NCBI RefSeq assembly: GCF_001855565.1
Contig: NZ_MKCR01000035.1
Location: forward strand, 1-64,000
Source: Chromobacterium amazonense
Lineage (GTDB): Bacteria > Pseudomonadota > Gammaproteobacteria > Burkholderiales > Chromobacteriaceae
Direction: 5' to 3'
DNA: 64,000 bases
The notes below the pieces were generated by a model. That model searched no databases and was not told the DNA's origin. It saw only the letters and a list, made by a program, of their open reading frames with translations. Of this stretch, positions 1 through 7,307 are shown one piece after another. Positions within the stretch are counted from its first letter, which is position 1. Each line of letters opens with the position of its first letter. The translations under genes and the position numbers were made by a program.

Positions 1-386
1 TGCAGCAGACCGCGCCGCTGGTTCAGCCCATCGCGGCGGCGCCGGCCGAGGCGCAGCCGGCATACCTGAGCTGGATCACCGCCGGTCTGGGCAACAGCAA
101 GCGCTTGATCGCGGTGGATGAAGTGCAGTATTTCAAGGCCTGCGACAAGTACACCGAGCTGGTGTTGGCCGGCGAGACACAGCTGATCCGCGCGCCGCTG
201 AAGGAGCTGGCGACGCGGCTGGACCCCAGGCAGTTTGCCCAAATCCACCGCGGCCTGATCGTGCGGTTGGCGGCGGTGCAGGGCATAGAGCAGGACCTGC
301 TGGGCCGCAGCTTTGTGCTGTTGAAACACGGCGGCGGCAAGCTGCCGCTGAGCCGCAGCTTCGCCGCGCAGTTCAAGGCCATGTAG
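1..386 (+). CDS. LytTR-type response regulator, 3' end only
   Basis: The frame is open from the left edge and stops with TAG at 384-386, so the gene begins outside the window. About 127 residues are visible: a proline/alanine-rich linker, then a LytTR DNA-binding domain with the usual 'I.VDEVQYFKACDKYTELVL' start and 'FAQIHRGLIVRLAAVQ' core, which resembles the 'F.RCHRSYIVN' segment of the family. The N-terminal receiver domain is presumably upstream. TTG near 105 could be read as a start, but the continuing linker makes an internal start unlikely. LytTR proteins pair with LytS-like or other histidine kinases; the partner cannot be seen here. It is distinct from the second LytTR regulator at 39-40 kb. 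Confidence 0.85.
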   Translation, partial: QQTAPLVQPIAAAPAEAQPAYLSWITAGLGNSKRLIAVDEVQYFKACDKYTELVLAGETQLIRAPLKELATRLDPRQFAQIHRGLIVRLAAVQGIEQDLLGRSFVLLKHGGGKLPLSRSFAAQFKAM

Positions 387-416
387 GGCGGAAGCCCGCT
401 AGGCGGGCATTCCGCC
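387..416. terminator. Hairpin just after the LytTR gene
   Basis: A 13-bp stem (GGCGGAA then GCCCGC, returning as GCGGGC and TTCCGCC with one unpaired A) starts at the base after the stop codon. There is no T-run after it, so it may be a weak or Rho-assisted terminator, or a repeat-type hairpin. Confidence 0.5.
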
Positions 417-571
417 GCTGCCAGGGTGGGCAGCTTGATGCTCGGCAGGCGGAATGGCGGTGCTGAGTGGCCGCGTTGAACTGCCGACCCGCCGCGCCAT
501 CGATAAGGCGGCGCGGATGGCGATGAACTACGCTGACAGCATACTCAGCTCAAAATCAGAAAGCACGCGCG

Positions 572-2239
572 ATGTCCGCCCTCGTTTTCCGCCCCCGCCT
601 GCTCGATGCCCTTCGCCACTACAATGTCAAGCAACTGCGGGCCGACCTGATGGCCGGCGTCACCGTCGGCATCGTCGCGCTGCCGCTGGCGATGGCGTTC
701 GCGATCGCCAGCGGCGTGCCGCCGCAGGCCGGCATCGTCACCGCCATCATCGCCGGCGCGCTGGCGGCCGCGCTGGGCGGCACCCGGCTGTGCGTCACCG
801 GACCCACCGGCGCCTTTATCGTCATCCTGTATGGCATCGTCACAAAATACGGCGTGGCCAATCTGCTGATCTGTACCTTCATGGCGGGGATCATGCTGGT
901 GCTGATGGGGGTGTTCCGGCTGGGGCAGGTGATACGTTTTTTCCCCATGCCGCTGATCACAGGCTTCACCAACGGCATCGCGGTATTGATCTTTCTGACC
1001 CAGTTGAAGGACTTCTTCGGCCTGCCCATCGCCAAGATGCCGTCCGGCTTTTTCGCCGTGATGGCGACGCTGCGCGCGCATTTCTCCGGCCTGGACGGCC
1101 CCTCCACGCTGCTGTCGTCCAGCCTGCTGCTGCTGATTCTGCTATGGCCCAAGCGCTTGAACCGGCTGCTGCCGTCGCCCTTTGTCGCCCTGGTGCTGGC
1201 CACGCTGGCGACCGTATTGTTCGATTTGCCGGTGGCGACGCTGGGCAGCCGCTTCGGCGGCATTCCGCAAGGGATGCCGTCGCCGGCCGGACTGGACCTG
1301 AACCCTGTCCATCTGTCCGATTTGCTGGCGCCGGCGTTCACCATCGCCTTGCTCGGCGCGATCGAATCCCTGCTGTGCGCGGTGGTGGTGGACAGCCTCA
1401 CGGCCGACAAGCACGACGCCAATCAGGAGCTGATAGGGCAGGGCATCGCCAATATGGTGGTGCCGTTCTTCGGCGGCATTCCGGCCACCGGCGCGGTGGT
1501 GCGTTCGGTCACCAATATCGGCAATGGCGCGCGCACGCCGCTGGCGGCTGTGTTCCATGCCGCGCTGTTGCTGATGGTGCTGCTGTTGGCCGCGCCGCTG
1601 GCCGCCCATGTGCCGCTGGCGGCGCTGGCGGCGATTCTAGTGTCGGTGGCGCTGAAGATGGGCGACTGGGACATCCGCAAGGCGCGCCAGTTTCCGCCGC
1701 ACGACACCTTGGTGCTGCTGGTGACCTTCGTGTTGACGGTCGCTTTCGATCTCACCGTGGCGGTGGAAATCGGCCTGCTGCTGGCCGCGGTGTTCTTCAT
1801 CCGCAGCATGGCCAGCCATACCGCCATCCATCAGCTGTTGCCGGAGCATGCGCAACTGTTCGAGCGCCACAGCATCGCCGGCAAGAGCGTGCCGGACGGC
1901 TGCGCGGCCTTCCGCATCGAGGGCGCGCTGTTTTTCGGCGCGGCGGACAGCGTGGACATCATCCTGAAGGAAGCGCCGCGCGCGCGCGTGATCATCCTGC
2001 AGCTGCATAGGCTGGTTCTGCTCGACACCTCCGGCCTGTTGGCGCTGGAAGCCCTGCGCGCGCGGATGGCGGAGCAGGGCAGGACGCTGATCCTGTGCGG
2101 CGCGACGGATGAGGTGATGGACATGCTGGAGGGCTCCCGGCTGATGGAGCGCTTGGGCGAGGATAATCTGCAGCCTGATCTGGCCGCTGCCTTGCTGCGC
2201 GCGGAGGAGGCGCTGACCGATGGCGTGGTTTGGGCTTAG
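572..2239 (+). CDS. SulP-family anion transporter with STAS domain
   Basis: The 555-residue protein is an inner-membrane carrier of the SulP/SLC26 family, which moves sulfate, bicarbonate or dicarboxylates, often with Na+ or H+. The N-terminal 400 residues hold a series of hydrophobic spans and the family pattern 'ADLMAGVTVGIVALPLAMAFAIASG'. The C-terminal 110 residues are a STAS domain with the characteristic 'LLDTSGL' loop. Length is normal for bacterial SulP proteins. The start ATG at 572 fits the family N-terminus, 'LRADLMAGVTVG' appearing early. It stands alone: no carbonic anhydrase or sulfate genes adjoin, so the substrate cannot be assigned. The next gene converges on it. Confidence 0.92.
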   Translation: MSALVFRPRLLDALRHYNVKQLRADLMAGVTVGIVALPLAMAFAIASGVPPQAGIVTAIIAGALAAALGGTRLCVTGPTGAFIVILYGIVTKYGVANLLICTFMAGIMLVLMGVFRLGQVIRFFPMPLITGFTNGIAVLIFLTQLKDFFGLPIAKMPSGFFAVMATLRAHFSGLDGPSTLLSSSLLLLILLWPKRLNRLLPSPFVALVLATLATVLFDLPVATLGSRFGGIPQGMPSPAGLDLNPVHLSDLLAPAFTIALLGAIESLLCAVVVDSLTADKHDANQELIGQGIANMVVPFFGGIPATGAVVRSVTNIGNGARTPLAAVFHAALLLMVLLLAAPLAAHVPLAALAAILVSVALKMGDWDIRKARQFPPHDTLVLLVTFVLTVAFDLTVAVEIGLLLAAVFFIRSMASHTAIHQLLPEHAQLFERHSIAGKSVPDGCAAFRIEGALFFGAADSVDIILKEAPRARVIILQLHRLVLLDTSGLLALEALRARMAEQGRTLILCGATDEVMDMLEGSRLMERLGEDNLQPDLAAALLRAEEALTDGVVWA

Positions 2240-2343
2240 CGGGGGCGTCCGGTTGCGTTGGCGCGGCGGCAAGGGACGCATGATCAGGCCGATCAGAAAG
2301 TCGATCCGGCTGCTTCGCCCCCCGCGTGGCGAAGGTCCGCTCC

Positions 2344-3270
2344 TCAATAACCTTGCGCGCGTTCAACCAAGCCGTCGGCGGTTTGTCCTGCAGCCAGCTG
2401 GCGCAAGCGGCGGACGATTTGCTCCACAGAGGGTTGGCGCAGCGTGATGGCGGCAACGTGCGGGGTAATGGCAACCGCCGGGTGGCGCCACAGCGGATGG
2501 TCGGCCGGCAGCGGCTCCTCGGTAAACACGTCCAGCTGCGCGCAGCGCAGATGGCCATTGTCCAGCAAGGCTAGCAGCGCATCCTGATCCAGCAGGTCGC
2601 CGCGGCCGGCGTTGATCAGCATGGAGCCTTGCGGCAGCGTCTCCAGTCGCTGGCGATTGAGCAGGCCGCGGGTGTCCGGCGTGGACGGCAGCACGCAAGC
2701 CAGCACCTGGCTGTCGACCAGCAGTTGCGTCAGGCCGCTCTCGCCATGCAGGCAGCGGATCGCGCGGATGTCCTTGGGGCTGCGGCTCCAGCCGCTTACC
2801 TGGTAGCCGTCCGCAGCCAGCGAACGCGCAACCGCTGCGCCGATCTCGCCCAGGCCCAGCACGCCGACGCGGATGTCGCTTGGCAGCCGCGGCGCCAGCA
2901 TGCGCCACTGGCCCGTGGCCTGCTGGCGGCGGTAAAGGTCCATGTTGCGCTGATAACCCAGCACGCCATAGCGTATGTATTCGGTCATCTGCGCCGCCAT
3001 GCCGCCATCCAGCAGGCGGTAGACGGGCAGGTCGGCCGGCAGGTCCGGGCGGGCCAGCAGCTTGTCCACGCCCGCGCCCAATGCGAACAATGCTTCCAGG
3101 CTGGGCATCTCGGCCAGCAGGCCGTCCGGCAGCCCCCAGGTGACGAGGTGGCGGATGGCGGACAGTTCGGCATGCTCCAGATCGACGAACTGCCGCTCCG
3201 GCATGGCGGCGCGGAACAGTTCCAGATAGGCGGCGACCTCCTTGGGATTCGGGGTGTGGACCAGGATCAT
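2344..3270 (-). CDS. GhrA-like D-2-hydroxyacid dehydrogenase
   Basis: The 308-residue protein belongs to the NAD(P)H-dependent 2-hydroxyacid dehydrogenases of the glyoxylate/hydroxypyruvate reductase A type, which reduce glyoxylate to glycolate and hydroxypyruvate to glycerate in the cytoplasm. Visible are the Rossmann motif GLGEIG (residues about 139-144), the catalytic Arg in 'NAGRGDLLD', the Glu in 'TEEPLP' and the catalytic His in 'TPHVAA'. I chose ATG at 3270 because the family N-terminus 'MILVHTPNPKEVAAYL' starts there; the frame extends further upstream but reads as non-protein sequence antisense to the HAD gene. It lies just downstream of the HAD phosphatase gene on the same strand, so co-transcription is possible. 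Exact substrate is inferred from family only. Confidence 0.88.
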   Translation of the reverse strand: MILVHTPNPKEVAAYLELFRAAMPERQFVDLEHAELSAIRHLVTWGLPDGLLAEMPSLEALFALGAGVDKLLARPDLPADLPVYRLLDGGMAAQMTEYIRYGVLGYQRNMDLYRRQQATGQWRMLAPRLPSDIRVGVLGLGEIGAAVARSLAADGYQVSGWSRSPKDIRAIRCLHGESGLTQLLVDSQVLACVLPSTPDTRGLLNRQRLETLPQGSMLINAGRGDLLDQDALLALLDNGHLRCAQLDVFTEEPLPADHPLWRHPAVAITPHVAAITLRQPSVEQIVRRLRQLAAGQTADGLVERAQGY

Positions 3271-3322
3271 CGTAGCGTCTTCTGTAAGAGGGTGTGCTTG
3301 CAGTATACCGCGTCCAGACCAT

Positions 3323-4090
3323 TCAGCAGGGCATGGTCCGCCCAAGTTGCTCGATGGCGGCAAGCAGGTTTTGCTCGACTTGCTCATCGCGCTCCACCTG
3401 TTCGGCGGCGTGCGGCAACAGTTGCGGGTGGCTGCCCACCAGCACTGGATGGCGTGCGGCGGCAAACATCGACAGGTCGTTGCTGTCGTTGCCGAAACAC
3501 ACCACTTGGTCGGCGGTGATGCCATGGCGCAGCAAGGCGCTCATCTTGCTTACGCCGCGGGCGGTGATGTCGACGATCTGTTGGTCCGAGTGGTGATGGA
3601 CGGCGATATCGTCGCGCTCGGCCAGCGCCAGCTGCAGGGCAGGGCCGTCCGCGCATTCAGTGACCAATAGCTTGACCGGCAGCCGGATGTCGTCGCGAGC
3701 CACCTGGTTGGCCCGGCGTGCCGGATCGACCCAGCCCATGAACGGGTGAGCGGGATCGCCGCGGTAGTGATAGTGCCAGGGCAGATCAACCAGATAGGAG
3801 GCTTCCAAGCGTTCCGCCAGCGCGCACAATTGGTCCAGCGTGCGCTTGGCCAGCGGCTGGATGTCGCAAAGCTCGCCTTGATGGTAGGTCATGGCGCCGT
3901 TGGAGCCGACGAACAGGCCATGGTGAAAGCGCTCATCCAGCAAGTGCAGCATGTCGCGATAGGGGCGGGCGGAGGCGAAGCCGATCTGGTGTCCCTGTTT
4001 TTCCAGTTCGCTCAGCGCGTCTTGTATGGCCGGGCTGATGGTGTGGCCGTCGAAGCAAAGGGTGCCGTCTATGTCGAAGATGAAGTGCAT
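3323..4090 (-). CDS. Cof-type HAD-IIB phosphatase
   Basis: The 255-residue protein is a cytoplasmic haloacid-dehalogenase phosphatase of the Cof/IIB subfamily, acting on sugar phosphates, phosphorylated cofactors or FMN in characterised relatives. Motif I is 'FDIDGT' at the N-terminus (Asp6 nucleophile, Asp8 acid/base), motif III is a Lys in the central part, and motif IV is 'FGNDSNDLSMF'. The middle 80 residues fit the C2-type cap. Length is usual (255-275 aa). It precedes the GhrA-like gene by 52 bp on the same strand. Both could handle small phosphorylated or hydroxy acids, but this is only suggestive. Substrate unknown. Confidence 0.88.
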   Translation of the reverse strand: MHFIFDIDGTLCFDGHTISPAIQDALSELEKQGHQIGFASARPYRDMLHLLDERFHHGLFVGSNGAMTYHQGELCDIQPLAKRTLDQLCALAERLEASYLVDLPWHYHYRGDPAHPFMGWVDPARRANQVARDDIRLPVKLLVTECADGPALQLALAERDDIAVHHHSDQQIVDITARGVSKMSALLRHGITADQVVCFGNDSNDLSMFAAARHPVLVGSHPQLLPHAAEQVERDEQVEQNLLAAIEQLGRTMPC

Positions 4091-4175
4091 GCGCAGTCCG
4101 GTGGAGGCCAGGTTTTCTGATGGGAGTGTGATTGTAATGGCCGGTAGCCGGGTTGTGTAAGTTCTAGCTGGACGG

Positions 4176-4637
4176 CTAGATTTCCGAGCTTGGACTGGCC
4201 AGTTGCTTCAGACAACGGACCTGCCAATCCCATTCCGGCTCGAACGCGGACGGATCCGCCGCCGCGCCGTAGCCGCCCTGGCCGTAAACGGCGGCATAGG
4301 CCGCGTAATCCGCCGCTTGCCTGGCGCGTCCGGCCAGCGCCATCGCCACCGCATGGCTGGCCGATACCGCCGCGTGGCCGCAGCCGTCCAGCGACGCCGA
4401 ACCGGGGTGGGAGCGGGCCAATTCGGCCGCGCGCAAGGCCAAGACGTTCAGCGCCGCGCGGTCTATCCCGCCGGCCAGATAGCGTTCCAGCCCGCTCAGG
4501 CAGCCGGCGACTTCAGGATTTTCCAGCAAATGGGCGACCCGCTGGGCGCAGGCCAGTCCGAAACGCAGGCGCAGCGTTTCCCGCGACGGGGCGTCCAGTT
4601 GGAGCGAGGCGGCCAGCGCGTCAAGCTTCTCGTTCAT
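4176..4637 (-). CDS. Imm5-like putative immunity protein (orphan)
   Basis: The 153-residue, alanine- and leucine-rich, probably all-helical protein resembles the Imm5-like putative immunity family. It has 'RLRFGLACAQRVAHLLE' near residues 20-40, a central 'ALRAAELARSHPGSASLDGC' stretch, 'GHAAVSASHAVAMALAGRARQAADYAAYA' and a C-terminal 'FEPEWDWQVRCLKQL'. These match the typical arrangement of CA-R--HL-E, A-R-AGHAV-TAH, A--YA and E---Q---L. The assignment is from pattern memory, not a search. Start ATG at 4637 is the first Met giving the family N-terminus. No toxin gene adjoins: neighbours are a HAD phosphatase and an HD-GYP protein. A truncated dispersed repeat abuts its 5' side and probably contains its promoter. 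It could be a remnant of a polymorphic toxin locus, or a family member with another role. Confidence 0.6.
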   Translation of the reverse strand: MNEKLDALAASLQLDAPSRETLRLRFGLACAQRVAHLLENPEVAGCLSGLERYLAGGIDRAALNVLALRAAELARSHPGSASLDGCGHAAVSASHAVAMALAGRARQAADYAAYAAVYGQGGYGAAADPSAFEPEWDWQVRCLKQLASPSSEI

Positions 4638-4650
4638 GGTCCAAGGTTTC

Positions 4651-4784
4651 CATGGCAGGGCCGGGTGCCTTTGGTGCCGACTCTTGGTTGTTCCGCGCTG
4701 GCAGAGAATGGAATGCGGCGCGCGAAACGCCTCGATTCGCCGCAAAACGCATCCCGGCGCAACCGCTCACCAAATGTCAACAGC
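4651..4784. repeat. Half copy of a palindromic dispersed element
   Basis: This stretch matches the right half of the 260-bp palindromic element at 50738-50997 almost throughout, with shared blocks such as TTGTTCCGCGCTGGCAGAGA and CGCAAAACGCATCCCGGCGC. It ends with CACCAAATGTCAACAGC (4768-4784), which differs by one base from the perfect terminal repeat of the full copy. The left half is absent: the Imm5-like gene starts there instead. It therefore appears truncated or replaced on that side. It lies four bases from the stop codon of the HD-GYP gene. Confidence 0.8.
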
Positions 4785-4787
4785 CCC

Positions 4788-6155
4788 TCAGGTCAAGCAG
4801 ATGAGATCGCTCTCCAGCGCGTCCTCTTCGCGCAGCACGCCCTCCAGCGCGGCAAAGCAGCGCGGGTCCAGCGTGCTGCCCAGGCTTTGCCGCATGATGT
4901 CCAGCGTGACGGGCACCGGGTTTTCCGGGTGGTAGGGACGGGCGGCGTGGATGGCGTCGAAGACGTCGGCCACCGTGATGATGCGGGTTTCCAAGGCAAT
5001 CTGGTCTGCCACCAGGCCGCGCGGATAGCCGGTGCCATCCAGCCGTTCGTGGTGGGCGCCGGCGACGCGGGCCAGTTCGGCGAACGACTCGATCCGCGCC
5101 AGGATGGTTTCGGTGTAGGCTGCGTGGCGTTTCACCGCTTCCCACTCTTCCGGCGTCAGCTTGCCTGGCTTGTCCAGTATGGTGTTGCTGACGCCGAGTT
5201 TGCCCACATCGTGCAACAGCGCGCCGCGCTTCAGCCAGCGGCGGCGTTGCGGATCCAGCCCCAGCTCCATGCCGATGCGGTCGGCGTAGTGTCCTACCCG
5301 GTGGCTGTGGCCGGCGGTGAACGGGCTCTTGGAGTCCACCACCTGGCCGAAGCCTTCGGCGATTTCGTCCATATAGTCTTCGTCCAGGGGGACGGTGAAT
5401 TGGGCGGGCTCCAGCGCCAGCACCGCCTGCTCGATGTCGTCGGATTCCAATTGGCGCCAGAAACCATCGTCGCTTGCCGCGCCGCGGAAGGCCGCCACCA
5501 GCTCCGGGTCGAACCAGCCGCCGCCGCGGCTCACCGCCTCGTCCAGCGCGGCGTGGCGGCCGTGCGTGACATTGAAGACGTCGATCACCTGGGATAGCAG
5601 GGCGATGCGCGCGTTCAGCGGAATCGCCTGGCCGCTCAGGCCCAATGGCCGGCCGGAGCCGTCCCAGTGCTCGTCCAGATATTGGATGCCGCGCGCCACG
5701 TTTTCATTGAAACGCAGCTGGCGGGCGATGTCCGCGCCACGGTGGCAGCGGGTGTTGATCAACTCATCCGCCATTTCCTTGCCGCGGCGCAGCACGTTGA
5801 GAATGGACGCGGCGCGTTGCCGCCAGCCAGCGGCATGGGTGCCGGTATTGGCGAACACAAAGCCCAGCATTTGCGGCAGGCTGGCGCCCACCCGTTTGAA
5901 GTCCTGCTTGAAATCGCGGTCGTCGGTGAGGTAAAGCTCGCAAATCCGCGCGGCATTGCTGCTGCAGCCCAGGTCTTTCAGCAGGATGGTGTAGTACAGA
6001 TCCCACAGCTCCTGCGGCGACAGCCCGATGGCGCGGCCAATATGCATGCCTATCCAACAACTGCGCACGCAATGGCCTTCCGGCTGGCCTTCGGTGATGT
6101 CCAGCGCGTAACTGAGGGCGCCTATCAGTTGCGATAGCTTCAGGGCTTGCGTCAT
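4788..6155 (-). CDS. HD-GYP domain protein with a degenerate first HD module
   Basis: The 455-residue cytoplasmic protein probably hydrolyses cyclic di-GMP. The C-terminal half is a complete HD-GYP module: 'GHSHRVGHYADRI', the metal-binding 'LLHDVGKLGVSNTILDKPG', and 'AHHERLDGTGYP'. The N-terminal 230 residues are a second HD-GYP-like module in which the expected HD is 'LLKDLG' and the GYP loop reads 'HWDGSGRP', so it has probably lost catalysis and may sense or regulate. No membrane segment or receiver domain is visible. Start ATG at 6155. Neighbouring genes give no hint of the pathway it controls. A PilZ protein (55.5 kb) and an HDOD protein (22 kb) elsewhere in the window suggest active c-di-GMP signalling in this organism. 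Confidence 0.9.
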   Translation of the reverse strand: MTQALKLSQLIGALSYALDITEGQPEGHCVRSCWIGMHIGRAIGLSPQELWDLYYTILLKDLGCSSNAARICELYLTDDRDFKQDFKRVGASLPQMLGFVFANTGTHAAGWRQRAASILNVLRRGKEMADELINTRCHRGADIARQLRFNENVARGIQYLDEHWDGSGRPLGLSGQAIPLNARIALLSQVIDVFNVTHGRHAALDEAVSRGGGWFDPELVAAFRGAASDDGFWRQLESDDIEQAVLALEPAQFTVPLDEDYMDEIAEGFGQVVDSKSPFTAGHSHRVGHYADRIGMELGLDPQRRRWLKRGALLHDVGKLGVSNTILDKPGKLTPEEWEAVKRHAAYTETILARIESFAELARVAGAHHERLDGTGYPRGLVADQIALETRIITVADVFDAIHAARPYHPENPVPVTLDIMRQSLGSTLDPRCFAALEGVLREEDALESDLICLT

Positions 6156-6312
6156 GGCGTGTCCGTTACGGGGAGAGAAAATACCATTTTAGTCGCTGAG
6201 CATGGCCGTTTGGCCATGATGATGGCTGCGCGCGACAGAATTGAAATAGAGTGGGAAAAATGTCTACGACGATAGCCTCTCGACCAAGCGATCGATACAG
6301 GAGCCCGCTGCT

Positions 6313-6822
6313 ATGAAGCGCCATGCCACATTGGATTTTCTGACCACCCATGATTTCCACGCCATCGCCGAGCTGGGCGCAGCCATCTGGCGCCAGCACT
6401 TCATCAGCATGATCACGCGCGAGCAAATCGACTACATGCTGGCCAGCCGTTACACCCCGGAAAAACTGAGCCGCTACCTTGACGCCCCTGATCGCTGGTT
6501 CCGTGTGTTGCGCGTGGACGGCAAGCCGTCTGGCTATTGCAGCTACGCGTTGACGGCCACGCCCGAGGAGATGAAGCTGGAGCAGCTGTACCTATTGGAA
6601 GCGCTGCGCGGCCAGGGCCTGGGCGGCCGCATGATGGACGAAGTGGAAGCCGCCGCGCGCGCCAAGGGCTGCGCCACGCTGATGCTGACCGTCAACCGCC
6701 GTAACGCCGGCTCCATCGCCGTGTACGAGAGGCGCGGCTTCACCGTGCGGGAGCAGGTGGTGGCCGATATCGGCAACGGTTTTGTGATGGATGATTATGT
6801 GATGGAGAAGAGGCTGGGCTGA
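6313..6822 (+). CDS. GNAT-family N-acetyltransferase
   Basis: The 169-residue protein transfers an acetyl group from acetyl-CoA to an amine of unknown identity. The acetyl-CoA loop is 'EALRGQGLGGRMMDEVEAAARAKG' (Q/RxxGxG/A) near residues 95-118, followed by 'LTVNRRNAGSIAVYERRGFTV', the usual beta5-alpha4 region. 'CAGGAGC' upstream of ATG 6313 supplies a ribosome site. The region before it (6156-6312) is the divergent promoter zone shared with the HD-GYP gene. It is convergent with the next gene and not in an operon. Relatives annotated as RimI-like act on small molecules or on ribosomal proteins; nothing here decides. Confidence 0.85.
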   Translation: MKRHATLDFLTTHDFHAIAELGAAIWRQHFISMITREQIDYMLASRYTPEKLSRYLDAPDRWFRVLRVDGKPSGYCSYALTATPEEMKLEQLYLLEALRGQGLGGRMMDEVEAAARAKGCATLMLTVNRRNAGSIAVYERRGFTVREQVVADIGNGFVMDDYVMEKRLG

Positions 6823-6828
6823 GTGGCG

Positions 6829-7221
6829 TCAGTCTTGGCTCCCTGAATAAAGCTCGGACGTCCCCTGTTGGGCGCGGCCCCAGATTTCCTCGTCGCTCAG
6901 GATGGTCTCGATGAACTCGATCGGCACGCCGCCTTCCTCGATGATGGCGACGTGAAAGCCCGGCAGCGGTTCGTAGGGCCCCAGCAGCACGTTTTTATCC
7001 GCGATGGCCATGGCGAGGCAGGGCACCTTGAATGCCGGATGCGGCACGGTCTGGATCAGCGGATGCAGCGGACAGCCGGGTTCGAAGCGGTGCCACTGGA
7101 TGCGGAAATCCACGCTATCGGCATCGGCGGTGTACATCCGGTATTTGGCGCTGTAGCGTTCGTTCGGCTTGGGCTCGGTAGTCGGGATGCCCATGTGATG
7201 GAATTGGTAGCGCGGACTCAT
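6829..7221 (-). CDS. Conserved hypothetical protein, glyoxalase-fold-like
   Basis: The 130-residue protein starts 'MSPRYQFHHMGIPT' and contains 'AKYRMYTADADSVDFRIQWHRF', 'CPLHPLIQTVPHPAFKVPC' and 'EEGGVPIEFIET'. The His-x-Gly-Ile-Pro opening, the central His residues and the closing 'PIEFIE' strand are reminiscent of single VOC/glyoxalase-fold proteins, but I do not recognise a named family with certainty. It lies 86 bp downstream of selO on the same strand and may be co-transcribed with it. The frame stays open far upstream, but only as a shadow of selO; ATG 7221 gives a plausible folded N-terminus. Function unknown. Confidence 0.7.
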   Translation of the reverse strand: MSPRYQFHHMGIPTTEPKPNERYSAKYRMYTADADSVDFRIQWHRFEPGCPLHPLIQTVPHPAFKVPCLAMAIADKNVLLGPYEPLPGFHVAIIEEGGVPIEFIETILSDEEIWGRAQQGTSELYSGSQD

Positions 7222-7307
7222 GCGGAGTATCTGGCTTTCGTTAAATTCGGCAATGGTCTGAGAGAAGACTATTTTGATGAGAAATAGGTTCCGTGTCGCG
7301 GTGCGCA

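Noticed and set aside
454-2010. A 518-codon open frame overlapping the SulP gene in another frame
   Set aside because: Sequence is Arg/Gly/His repeats without structure; the SulP frame is clearly the coding one.
2313-2334. Hairpin CTTCGCC...GGCGAAG between the SulP and GhrA-like genes
   Set aside because: Seven-base stem without a T-run on either strand; too weak to call as a terminator.
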